A DNA stretch of 64,000 nt from Gammaproteobacteria bacterium. Lineage in GTDB: Bacteria; Pseudomonadota; Gammaproteobacteria; UBA6429; Thiohalophilaceae. Both the position numbers and the translations under genes were made by a program. Below are positions 28,367 to 35,993 of the stretch, piece after piece. The stretch covers positions 22,500-86,499 of the forward strand of contig JAFLJQ010000040.1 of NCBI GenBank assembly GCA_022712915.1, given 5' to 3'. The notes beneath the pieces are model-generated. The model was not told the origin of the DNA. It did not search any database and was given only the letters and a program-made list of their open reading frames with translations. Positions within the stretch are counted from its first letter, which is position 1; each line of letters opens with the position of its first letter.

Positions 28367-29845
28367 CTAACGAGTACTTCCATATCGTGTAGCAAGATCC
28401 TGATAGACATTCACAACCAGTTCTGATCCCCCCTTCACCACATCCTGTCCCCACTCTATGGATTCACGATAATGCTGTAAGGTCTCGACGCCCATACTAA
28501 CGCCGCCCCTGGCAATATCAAAACCACTATGCAGCGCCATCATTGGACGAGATACAGAATGAGCAACCGTATCAACTCCCAGCGATAGTGCAGCCTGTTT
28601 TAGGGTGCCCCCAATAATACGATAACTTAATAGATCATTGGCCGGCAACAAACCCGCCAACACCCCCCCCGTAATCGAGGTATATTCAGGACTCTGGCGC
28701 GCTGCGGCACCAATTATCTCGAGTGCTCGTAACCAAACAGGGTTAAATGTCCGGTTTCGGATGACTTGCACAATTAAAGAGGAAACAGCCATATCATACC
28801 GAAGCTCCTGCTCAAGCTGTTTAACATAAATGTTCAAAGCGGCCTGACTCAAATTATCATCCACCAATAATTTACCTGCGGCCTCCGCTGCCCAGCGCCC
28901 ACTTAATAAGGCGTACTGAATACCTTCTCCATTGAGCGGATTAATCAGACCCGCAGCATCACCCACCAACATAACTCTATCGCTGGTAACAGGTAGATGA
29001 TGATCATAGGTTGTCAGTGGCCAGCCATTAATCTTTGAAGACAGTTGGGCATTGGCCAGGCGTTGATGCAAGACCTTGTCTGTTTTCACCAGATTAAGTA
29101 ACAGTGATTTCAGGCCTAACTTACTGGCAGGGATCATTTTTGCCGCCACACCCACCCCGACATTTGCCCGTCCTTCACCCGTTGGGAATAACCAGCAATA
29201 ACCGGGAAAACTGGTTTTAGTGAAATAGAGATCAGCCCGATCCTGCGGCCCATCAACATCTTCAAAATAAGCCCGCACTGCGACAATACGATCCTTGTCT
29301 GGCGGTGAATAACCACGCACCGCACGTGCAATCATCGAATTACTGCCATCTGCTCCAATTAATAAACGTGTTCGGAAATAAAATGTCTGCTTGTTTGCCT
29401 TAGCGGTTACCGTGACACCATACTTGTCTTTATGTATGGCCGTAACACGATAACCTTCGCGGATTTCCACACCCGCATCAGCTGCTTTTTGAAAAATCCA
29501 GTTATCCAATAAAAGTCGAGGGATCACCCTTCCATGAGTAGGGAAACCGGTTATTTCAGGTATCGTTGCAGACACAAGTTCACGATTCTCCAGGAATGCC
29601 GAGGCATAGTTAATGATATTTGTTTGCGATTCGATGGCTTGCTCAGAAATACCAAGACGGGATAGTTCAAGCAATCCAACCGGCCCAACAAAGTCACCAC
29701 ATATTTTATCCCTTGGGAAGTGATGTTGATCCAGGAGCAAGACTCGATGGCCCGATGTCGCCAAATGTGCCGCTGAAGCAGAACCCGCAGGCCCCGCGCC
29801 AACAACTAAAACGTCACAATCATATGCCTGTGAAACTTTAACCAT
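28367..29845 (-). CDS. Geranylgeranyl-reductase-family FAD-dependent oxidoreductase
   Basis: A 492-residue flavoprotein. It has the N-terminal dinucleotide fold VVGAGPAGSASAAHLA, the DKICGDFVGP segment typical of geranylgeranyl reductases, and the second FAD motif LVGDAAGLINPLNGEGI near 290. Such enzymes hydrogenate double bonds of prenyl chains in chlorophyll, archaeal lipids or quinones. No photosynthesis gene is visible here, so the target is open; the neighbouring prenyl synthase suggests saturation of a C20 chain. A TATACT box with weak -35 lies upstream near 29885-29910. Confidence 0.9.
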   Translation of the reverse strand: MVKVSQAYDCDVLVVGAGPAGSASAAHLATSGHRVLLLDQHHFPRDKICGDFVGPVGLLELSRLGISEQAIESQTNIINYASAFLENRELVSATIPEITGFPTHGRVIPRLLLDNWIFQKAADAGVEIREGYRVTAIHKDKYGVTVTAKANKQTFYFRTRLLIGADGSNSMIARAVRGYSPPDKDRIVAVRAYFEDVDGPQDRADLYFTKTSFPGYCWLFPTGEGRANVGVGVAAKMIPASKLGLKSLLLNLVKTDKVLHQRLANAQLSSKINGWPLTTYDHHLPVTSDRVMLVGDAAGLINPLNGEGIQYALLSGRWAAEAAGKLLVDDNLSQAALNIYVKQLEQELRYDMAVSSLIVQVIRNRTFNPVWLRALEIIGAAARQSPEYTSITGGVLAGLLPANDLLSYRIIGGTLKQAALSLGVDTVAHSVSRPMMALHSGFDIARGGVSMGVETLQHYRESIEWGQDVVKGGSELVVNVYQDLATRYGSTR

Positions 29846-30066
29846 TTTTATCTGTCCACGTCCTGTTTAAACTTAATTGCACATAGTATACCCATTTTAT
29901 AAAATGCAGCAAAATGACTAACATTCATGTGCATGACCTCGTCTATTGACACATTAAAATCACCCGCGTATAAACAACTAAAGTGTAGGATTATGTCGCA
30001 ACAAAATACGCACCATTAATTAAGAACAATAACGATACAGTGGCCCATAAACTACGGCTCAAATAA

Positions 30067-30516
30067 ATGACAAACATTAAAAAACCTGTTTCATTTTATT
30101 CGTCCCATCAAGGACATTTTAAAATTTTATCCACAGATAATGACGCTGCCCAACATGTCTTGTTAAAAATCAAGACCCGATCATTACCTGAGCATCTAAA
30201 TCAACAATATTCCGACACTGTGTCCTTAAAAACACGGCAATATCACAACATATTACCAGAAACCAAATCAGCCGCTTCAGCCCATGAGCAACAACAATCT
30301 TTATCTGAACAAAGCGTATCTTCAGTTTCCCCCGCTCATGTCCTGTTAGAAACCTTGCCCACTCTAATTACGATTGGACGTGCCATTCTGACAACAAACT
30401 TTGTTCCCATACTTAACTCTGTGCATACTCAATTACAACATTGCAGTCGCAGCATACAACAACGACCCATCCCATTTAAAAACATGACGAGAAACGCTGA
30501 GCAACCCAATGGTTAA
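30067..30516 (+). CDS. Unassigned cluster protein 1: polar protein with one hydrophobic helix
   Basis: 149 residues, no family recognised. The first 95 residues are polar, rich in Ser, Gln and His and probably disordered. A hydrophobic or amphipathic segment at about 97-125 (HVLLETLPTLITIGRAIL) is followed by a short polar tail. No signal peptide and no clear SD. The design, a disordered part plus one helix of 30-35 residues, recurs in several other proteins of this cluster. It is the first of ten codirectional genes. Confidence 0.65.
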   Translation: MTNIKKPVSFYSSHQGHFKILSTDNDAAQHVLLKIKTRSLPEHLNQQYSDTVSLKTRQYHNILPETKSAASAHEQQQSLSEQSVSSVSPAHVLLETLPTLITIGRAILTTNFVPILNSVHTQLQHCSRSIQQRPIPFKNMTRNAEQPNG

Positions 30517-30593
30517 TACAATGAAATATTGTCTGTTATACTGTCTGTACAAATAATCATCAGTACAGCCTAAATTATTTTTGGAGAATACAA

Positions 30594-30788
30594 ATGTCGG
30601 CAAGTATGTCGCTCAAAATTAGACTTGGTCCACTTGTTACACTTGAAGTTTCAGGTGATAACTGTGAGGAACTCAATGATGCTCTGGAAGGCTTTGAGCC
30701 ACTCAACAAACAAATTGACGCCATGTGTAGTGATCTCGCTGAACGCATGTATCCTGAACAAACTGACATAAATACGCAACCAGACTAA
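30594..30788 (+). CDS. Unassigned cluster protein 2: small acidic protein
   Basis: 64 residues, no family recognised. A beta-like start (LKIRLGPLVTLEVSG) is followed by a helical acidic part (EELNDALEGFEPLNKQIDAM). A good SD (TTGGAGAA) stands 7 bases before the ATG, and the next gene starts 9 bases after its stop, so it is very likely translated as part of an operon. Confidence 0.7.
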   Translation: MSASMSLKIRLGPLVTLEVSGDNCEELNDALEGFEPLNKQIDAMCSDLAERMYPEQTDINTQPD

Positions 30789-30797
30789 GGGTATAAC

Positions 30798-31265
30798 ATG
30801 AAATTTAAAGCCTATGCACAGATGAAGAGTTGCCCCGGTTTTGATTTGGTTACAAAATTTGATCCCCTCGATTTTGAAACAACCATCGGTGGTGCATTTC
30901 AGGCAAGGCTTGGCCCATTTTCGGCAGACATAAGTGAAATCCCTATTCGCATGACTATCCCATTCATGAAACGTTGCCACAGCCCCGTTATTGCCTCTAT
31001 TGGCGGCATTAAACTAGGGCTTGATAGCTTCAATCTTAGTGTCGATAAAGTCGCCATGAATCTTAAAGGTGTGGTGGGGAAAGACGGAATAAAGGCCAAC
31101 ATGCATGCCAAAGTAGATTGTGAAACGACCATGGAGGTTGATGGCATTGCCAGTGGACGTATTGGACTCTCACACCTGGATCTTGGCGGCGATGATGAAC
31201 TCCCCGACCATCCAACACAGGCTTGTTGCGATAATAAAGACAAAGAAGATAAACACGGGAAATAA
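30798..31265 (+). CDS. Unassigned cluster protein 3: beta-rich protein with Cys-Cys tail
   Basis: 155 residues with an SD (AAGGGT) and no signal peptide. Most of the chain is predicted beta (KAYAQMKSC, FETTIGGAFQARLGPF, ASIGGIKLGLDSFNLSV, KVAMNLKGVVG), like a small barrel or a filament-type sheet. The C terminus carries HPTQACCDNKDKEDKHGK, a short Cys/His/Lys tail. Function unknown; part of the ten-gene run. Confidence 0.75.
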   Translation: MKFKAYAQMKSCPGFDLVTKFDPLDFETTIGGAFQARLGPFSADISEIPIRMTIPFMKRCHSPVIASIGGIKLGLDSFNLSVDKVAMNLKGVVGKDGIKANMHAKVDCETTMEVDGIASGRIGLSHLDLGGDDELPDHPTQACCDNKDKEDKHGK

Positions 31266-31270
31266 ACCTG

Positions 31271-31960
31271 ATGGGCTCCCTACATCAATGCAGCTGCAGC
31301 CACCTTCATACGCAACACAGTAAGGAATGCTGTCGCCAGATTGAATTAGCCATTGAACCGGCCACTGCCCATATCTATTTTTCAGATGAAGCTTATGTTG
31401 ATCCTATCAATACACAAACCCGATTTTTTGCCACCATTTTTAATAGCCATACTCATAATGTAAGATGGCAGTTAAACAATGCCAACGGCCGGCCTGCCAT
31501 CGGTACCATTGACGCTTATGGGCTCTATACCGCGCCCAATAAAGGCATGCTCCCCAGTGGTTATACCGAGGTCATTACAGCCGTCAGTATTGAAGATCCC
31601 ACCCGGCGAGCCTGTGCACTCGTGACACTCCAGGGACACGGCCCTGCGCCCATCTCTAAGCCTCAAATCCAGATTTATCCCGGTGTCATTAGCCTTTATT
31701 TTCAGGACGGGACAAATAATGCCTATATGGATAGAAGCAATAAGACACAGCGCTTTCGCTACATGCTTAAAAACAGTCCTCTTGATGAAGTGGAATGGGT
31801 GACCTCATACGGTACTATTGATCCAAATGGCCAGTACTTCACCCCACTAAGTGGCTCATCTACATCCACGGCGACAGTGACGGTCTCACTGAAACATGAC
31901 CCGGCCATCAAAGATACCGCATTTGTGACATTGTTAAATTACACCTGGCCAGCAATATAA
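31271..31960 (+). CDS. Unassigned cluster protein 4: two tandem Ig-like domains with His/Cys N terminus
   Basis: 229 residues. The first 21 hold four His and four Cys, a likely metal site. Two beta-sandwich repeats follow (about 25-125 and 130-229), each with VRWQL or VEWVT, then GTIDxxGxYxxP and a closing strand ACALVTLQ or TAFVTLLN. This is the pattern of bacterial Ig-like (BIg2-type) domains, normally found in surface adhesins, yet there is no signal peptide here. It starts 5 bases after the previous stop. Confidence 0.78.
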   Translation: MGSLHQCSCSHLHTQHSKECCRQIELAIEPATAHIYFSDEAYVDPINTQTRFFATIFNSHTHNVRWQLNNANGRPAIGTIDAYGLYTAPNKGMLPSGYTEVITAVSIEDPTRRACALVTLQGHGPAPISKPQIQIYPGVISLYFQDGTNNAYMDRSNKTQRFRYMLKNSPLDEVEWVTSYGTIDPNGQYFTPLSGSSTSTATVTVSLKHDPAIKDTAFVTLLNYTWPAI

Positions 31961-31992
31961 TCACTGAAACTTAATGTTTAAGGAAGATTTTT

Positions 31993-32718
31993 ATGGCAAC
32001 TGATATAAAACTAACCAGTCAGTCAGAGTTAAAAATAAAGGAAGTCAAGAATATTGACCCAGTTGGCATTCATATAAATGAAGTCAATCAGATCGCTCCT
32101 GTTGCGGTTCACCTGAAAGAGGTCAACCACATTGATCCTATTACCATTGATGATTTGCACATCAGTGAGGTAAAAAATATTGATCCGCTTAACATAGCGA
32201 GCTTTAATGTTACCAAGCTGCCCATGGTCAATGTAAGCTTGCAAAAACTCCCTGCTCTGGACGTAAACCTGCGGAATCTCCCACCAATATCAGTGGGGAC
32301 ACATCAGACATTTTCCATCCCCTCAAACTATACCTTGCGAGCACGTTTTTTAGGTATCGAACTGGTTCGACTGAACCTTGAAGGCAAAACCTCCATCTTA
32401 CCCAGACAGCGCATACCCGTTGAACGATACAAAGATTTTAACAAAAGTTACAGCGAAACCCGCTTGGCAACTGAACCGGCCGCCCCGGTAAAATGTGCAC
32501 ACACCACAACAAGAGTGAAAACCCGTTGTGTGCAACACACACATAGCCATCCCCCACAAGCACATCACAGTGGTGGAGCATCAAAGGCTTCATGTCAGCA
32601 TCACCCCATCAGCAAGGGGTCCTCATTGTCCTTTGGCACACCCTCGGCATCATTTAAGTTACATGATGAGCCAGTCAAATCAAACCTGTCTGAAAATCGC
32701 ATTACAAGTGGAGATTAA
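31993..32718 (+). CDS. Unassigned cluster protein 5: short-period repeat protein with His-rich tail
   Basis: 241 residues with a strong SD (AAGGAAG). Residues 16-70 contain four copies of [KNS]EVxxIxPxx[IV] spaced 13-16 residues, and the next 30 contain three copies of a 10-residue xKLPxxxVxL motif. Such regular hydrophobic spacing suggests a beta-solenoid or extended sheet. A compact segment near 110-130 (LRARFLGIELVRLNLEG) follows. The C-terminal third is polar with eight His and three Cys. Function unknown. One base separates its stop from the next start. Confidence 0.78.
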   Translation: MATDIKLTSQSELKIKEVKNIDPVGIHINEVNQIAPVAVHLKEVNHIDPITIDDLHISEVKNIDPLNIASFNVTKLPMVNVSLQKLPALDVNLRNLPPISVGTHQTFSIPSNYTLRARFLGIELVRLNLEGKTSILPRQRIPVERYKDFNKSYSETRLATEPAAPVKCAHTTTRVKTRCVQHTHSHPPQAHHSGGASKASCQHHPISKGSSLSFGTPSASFKLHDEPVKSNLSENRITSGD

Positions 32719-32719
32719 T

Positions 32720-32986
32720 ATGCACAATCAACATCCCTGTTGTCACCACAACCATCATCATGCCCACCGTCACTGTGCTACTCATGGCGGAATTGTTGGC
32801 GTATTAGGTGGCGTGATTAACTTAACAACCATGGCACTCTATGGCGGGGCCCGAATAATTCAAACCGTTGTTGACGGGGCAGCATGGCATGCTGATCACT
32901 CCCCTTATTCCTGTCACCAACATCATGGCCATCATCACCATGGAGATTGCAGGGTGGGGCATCATGACTGTTGTTGCCATGACTGA
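32720..32986 (+). CDS. Unassigned cluster protein 6: His/Cys-rich protein with central hydrophobic segment
   Basis: 88 residues, of which 22 are His and 8 Cys. Two His/Cys-rich ends flank a glycine-rich hydrophobic segment (GGIVGVLGGVINLTTMALYGG, about residues 23-43) able to enter or lie on a membrane. The start at 32720 is set by an SD (GTGGAG) and follows the previous stop by one base; the open frame extends further upstream but overlaps the preceding gene. Metal binding (Zn, Cu or Ni) is very likely from composition; the rest is unknown. Confidence 0.8.
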   Translation: MHNQHPCCHHNHHHAHRHCATHGGIVGVLGGVINLTTMALYGGARIIQTVVDGAAWHADHSPYSCHQHHGHHHHGDCRVGHHDCCCHD

Positions 32987-33037
32987 TATGCCACATTTCC
33001 GATATACTAAATTTGAATTTGAAGACGAGTAGATAAT

Positions 33038-33652
33038 ATGCCCGATCCAACCACCGAGACGACACCGGATGAAAACAAGCCGTCCCAACCCGACAATGGA
33101 AACCAACCCCAGAGCCTGAGTCAGGTTGAAGCCATTGTCCATAAGGGCTTGGATATTGCCGAGGCCGGAATAGAGCTGGGGGTGAACATTGTCTCCCGCC
33201 TGGGTTTGATCCTCAAAAATCAGCTCGTTGACAATACCAATAACGTCAGCCAGGCATACCCTACCGAGGAATGTGCGCAGAATGAAACCAGTTCAACTGT
33301 GACAGATGCAACCGAGGAATATTACCTGATTAACCGCCTAGCCCTGCATCCCGGTGATTCTGTTTCAATTTCCTTTTCCATGAACAATGATTCACTAACA
33401 GACGAAAAAACCATTAGTCTCAGCCCTATTGATTTCAAAGGTGCTGAACATCATGTGGTGATCCCTGAAAGTAACTTCAGCATTAGTCCCGCATCTAAAA
33501 CTATAGCGCCCATTGATTTCGAAAAATTTATATTAACTGGCACTCTACCAGCAGATATCCCAGCAGACACCTACTATGGAAGCATTATTGTGGAAGACCA
33601 AACGCAACATAAAATTTCTGCTGTTATTGTTGTAACCGCAGCCAATGCATAA
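33038..33652 (+). CDS. Unassigned cluster protein 7: helix plus beta-sandwich, related to the protein at 26471
   Basis: 204 residues. A polar N terminus is followed by an amphipathic helix at about 27-68 (VEAIVHKGLDIAEAGIELGV) and a beta domain from about 95. That domain shares its pattern with the C terminus of the phasin-like protein before the prenyl synthase: PGDS early, then ISPASKTIAPIDFEKF, a LPADIPADTYYG segment and a closing strand. The two are probably paralogues or share a mobile domain. No signal peptide. Confidence 0.78.
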   Translation: MPDPTTETTPDENKPSQPDNGNQPQSLSQVEAIVHKGLDIAEAGIELGVNIVSRLGLILKNQLVDNTNNVSQAYPTEECAQNETSSTVTDATEEYYLINRLALHPGDSVSISFSMNNDSLTDEKTISLSPIDFKGAEHHVVIPESNFSISPASKTIAPIDFEKFILTGTLPADIPADTYYGSIIVEDQTQHKISAVIVVTAANA

Positions 33653-33684
33653 TCAACACAGTTCAAAAATGGAGAGAACTTAAC

Positions 33685-33879
33685 ATGGCAATTAAAATAC
33701 TAGGCTTTATGAATAAAGTTATCAATGATACAACAAGCAAAATTCTGGATGATCACGTCATTAATAAAATAACCAATGTGATTGGCACTTTTTTCACTTC
33801 CAGCGTTGAAACCATAAAAGAAGCAACAAAAGAAGAAGTGCCAACGAAAGAAGAATCAACACCAGAGTCCACTCCGTAA
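33685..33879 (+). CDS. Unassigned cluster protein 8: small amphipathic helical protein
   Basis: 64 residues, all predicted helical: an amphipathic stretch (ILGFMNKVINDTTSKILDD, then VINKITNVIGTFFTSS) and a Lys/Glu tail ending in Ser-Thr-Pro repeats. It looks like a small surface-coating helix. A good SD (GGAGAG) is present. A stem-loop overlaps its stop codon. Confidence 0.7.
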   Translation: MAIKILGFMNKVINDTTSKILDDHVINKITNVIGTFFTSSVETIKEATKEEVPTKEESTPESTP

Positions 33880-33904
33880 CTTATTTTATTTAAGTTACAG
33901 AGTG
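33870..33904 (+). terminator. Stem-loop at the end of cluster gene 8
   Basis: CACTCCGTAACTT pairs with AAGTTACAGAGTG (12 of 13 positions) around a 9-base AT loop, including the stop codon. No long T run follows, so it may be a partial terminator or an RNA-processing site separating the last two genes of the cluster from the first eight. Confidence 0.5.
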
Positions 33905-34000
33905 TCCTTGTCTCATTAACAATTTAACAATATATGAGAAACTAAGGCTGCATAATTATTGACATTAAATATATTGCACAGAAAACAGGAAGACTAGACC

Positions 34001-34639
34001 ATGCATACACATCATTCACGCCATACTCATCACCATAGTTGTCAGGGCTGTGGCCACCCGATATCACAGTGTTGCTGTCATATGACGTGCAAACAAGTTG
34101 ATAGAGAGTTACTGGTAGAGGCTCAAACAAAGCAAGCAACGCCTGATGGCGCTGCTAGCGCTAGCACTCTGCAACTTTTATCCCAAACACAAAGAGTCAC
34201 CCAGCAAGTGCTTAACATTATGCAAAAGGTTGATTTTTCCGGTATGGAAGAAAAAGATGTGGAAAAGGCGAGTCTTAATATTAATACGCCACAATTAGAT
34301 CAAACTGCCACCCTGCCTCAACAATTTGAATTGCTGAGAAAACTGGTCACAGCATCCCGCCTGCCTATCGGGGCCGACACAGCCATTATCGGCGGGCTAT
34401 GTTGCGTCAAATTGTCATTAGAGTATATGCCCATTTCACCCCTCGTCACACAACCATCATTTGTCGCGGTAAGCGTGATGGATAGTCAGGGAACAGTCAT
34501 GGCCTGGGGGAAGATTTTTCAAAATGGAGATCATCAATATAAGGAAGCCATTATTACCGTTAATCCAGGGGCAAAATTAATGGCCGTAGCAGTCAATGCC
34601 ATCGGTCGGGTCAGATGGTGCGAAACCATTAGTTGTTAA
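34001..34639 (+). CDS. Unassigned cluster protein 9: His/Cys-rich N terminus, helix and beta domain
   Basis: 212 residues. The first 30 hold nine His and six Cys, including CQGCGH and QCCCH. A helical stretch at about 55-80 (LQLLSQTQRVTQQVLNIMQK) follows, then a beta-rich domain at about 125-212 with further Cys (GGLCCVKLSLEY, RWCETISC). An SD (AGGAAG) precedes the ATG. No signal peptide, no family recognised. It repeats the theme of metal-binding tail plus helix plus beta module. Confidence 0.78.
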   Translation: MHTHHSRHTHHHSCQGCGHPISQCCCHMTCKQVDRELLVEAQTKQATPDGAASASTLQLLSQTQRVTQQVLNIMQKVDFSGMEEKDVEKASLNINTPQLDQTATLPQQFELLRKLVTASRLPIGADTAIIGGLCCVKLSLEYMPISPLVTQPSFVAVSVMDSQGTVMAWGKIFQNGDHQYKEAIITVNPGAKLMAVAVNAIGRVRWCETISC

Positions 34640-34669
34640 TTTTCACTCAATACAAACGGGACTCAAGCA

Positions 34670-35161
34670 ATGGAAAAAAGAATATCCAAAAAAAGTATAC
34701 AAAAAGAATCCAAAATTGTTACCTCACAGGATTCATCTACGACCGACAGACCCGTTGATACCAATATGTCAAACGAGGCCACTTTCAGAACACCTGTAAG
34801 GATGGCTGGGCCATCAATTTCGTCTTATCGGGATGTAACAACCAGACCAGGAAGACGGCCTGATGACAGGGTCGATATCGGCAATGCTATATCAAGCAAT
34901 ATAGAGGGTATCTCAAGGTTGGCTGCGAAAATTATCCAGTCAACGCTCGCCAACACAAACGATATATTGAACGCCCTGACGGGCTCAAAGGAATACGAAC
35001 ACAATGGTTGCAGTGATTCACATTGCTCCTGTCATCAAGAACAACATCATCCCTGTTGCCACGAAGATCATCATGAGCATTATCACGATAGCTGTTGTCA
35101 TGCCCAACATGGCGGGCACAGCTATGCAGTGTCACGTTGTAATAGTGTGCATGGTTGCTGA
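34670..35161 (+). CDS. Unassigned cluster protein 10: helix with long His/Cys-rich C terminus
   Basis: 163 residues. The N-terminal 60 are polar and basic; an amphipathic helix spans about 65-105 (IGNAISSNIEGISRLAAKII). The last 52 residues contain nine Cys and 13 His in repeating CxxC/HH groups. The mirror-image layout with protein 9, whose metal-type tail is N-terminal, suggests a shared assembly. The SD is weak (CGGGA). It is the last gene of the cluster. Confidence 0.78.
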   Translation: MEKRISKKSIQKESKIVTSQDSSTTDRPVDTNMSNEATFRTPVRMAGPSISSYRDVTTRPGRRPDDRVDIGNAISSNIEGISRLAAKIIQSTLANTNDILNALTGSKEYEHNGCSDSHCSCHQEQHHPCCHEDHHEHYHDSCCHAQHGGHSYAVSRCNSVHGC

Positions 35162-35184
35162 AAAGGGCCATGTCCACCATTTTT

Positions 35185-35232
35185 TTAGCCGCTAAATACG
35201 GCTAACGATCTGCTCGTGCATTAAAAATGCAC
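35185..35232. terminator. Two adjacent stem-loops between the cluster and the purine salvage genes
   Basis: TTAGCCG/CGGCTAA (35185-35205) and GTGCATT/AATGCAC (35216-35232) are perfect 7-bp stems between two convergent transcription units. Neither has a long T run on the expected side, so bidirectional termination is plausible but unproven. Confidence 0.45.
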
Positions 35233-35251
35233 AGCGACCCTGCTAGCTTAT

Positions 35252-35992
35252 TTATAGTTCCTCAATAAGTGCTTCCAGCAATTTCCGGACATCGGCCATT
35301 GCACTTAGCAGGGTCTGTTCAATTTCCTGCATGGTGATTTCCCCCTCTCCCCGACCTGCCGCCATATTGGCTACGACAGAGACACTGGCGTAACACAATT
35401 CAAGTTCACGGGCCAAAGCGGCTTCCGGCATGCCTGTCATACCGACAATATGACAACCATCCCGATCAAGACGGTTTATCTCAGCCGGCGTTTCCAAACG
35501 AGGTCCCTGAGTGGCCGCATAAGTACCATAATCCAGAAAAACAACACCCGCCTGTTGTCCAGCCTGAATCAGTTTATTCCGCAGGGATTCACAATACGGA
35601 TGCGTAAAATCAATATGCTCTACGCCACTCTCTCCACCGTCAAAAAAGGTGTGCTCACGAGACCAGGTATAATCAATAAGCTGATCCGGTATGGCGATCA
35701 CCCCAGCCTGCATTTCGGCTGTAATACCCCCCACCGCATTGACCGCAATAATGTATTCCGCCCCCGCCTGCTTTAAGGCTGAAATATTTGCCCGGTAATT
35801 GACTTTGTGTGGAGGAATGCTGTGTGCATAGCCATGACGAGGTAAAAATAAAATCTCTTTACCTGATAAATGACCCTGAGTTATCGGACCGGAGGCTTCG
35901 CCATAAAGGGTTTCAACTGTCTCTTTACCGCTAATTTCAAGTCCGGCCAAAGAGGTCAAACCTGTACCACCAATAATAGCAATGCGGGTCAT
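35252..35992 (-). CDS. S-methyl-5'-thioinosine phosphorylase (MTAP/PNP family)
   Basis: A 246-residue purine nucleoside phosphorylase-fold enzyme. GGTGLTSL, LPRHGYAHSIPPHKVNYRAN, NAVGGI and the GMTGMPEAALAREL region are typical. In gammaproteobacteria this form cleaves methylthioinosine to hypoxanthine and methylthioribose-1-phosphate, recycling the spermidine by-product. The next gene upstream makes IMP from hypoxanthine, which supports this specificity over adenosine. The start follows the hpt stop by one base. Confidence 0.88.
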   Translation of the reverse strand: MTRIAIIGGTGLTSLAGLEISGKETVETLYGEASGPITQGHLSGKEILFLPRHGYAHSIPPHKVNYRANISALKQAGAEYIIAVNAVGGITAEMQAGVIAIPDQLIDYTWSREHTFFDGGESGVEHIDFTHPYCESLRNKLIQAGQQAGVVFLDYGTYAATQGPRLETPAEINRLDRDGCHIVGMTGMPEAALARELELCYASVSVVANMAAGRGEGEITMQEIEQTLLSAMADVRKLLEALIEEL

Positions 35993-35993
35993 A

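Noticed and set aside
28367..29845. Bacteriochlorophyll reductase BchP
   Set aside because: The family matches, but no other photosynthesis gene is visible and the partner is a prenyl synthase, so a specific BchP role is not supported.
32817..33142. Minus-strand frames opposite cluster genes 6 and 7
   Set aside because: They mirror His-codon-rich DNA (CAT/CAC give ATG/GTG) and have no SD; the plus-strand genes are better supported.
30067..35161. Gas vesicle operon
   Set aside because: One segment (LGIELVRLNLEG) loosely recalls GvpA, but no GvpA, GvpF, GvpN or GvpL protein is present and the His/Cys tails do not fit.
34932..35180. 82-residue minus-strand His/Asn-rich frame opposite cluster gene 10
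   Set aside because: Same cause: antisense of a CAT/TGT-rich region, not a separate gene.
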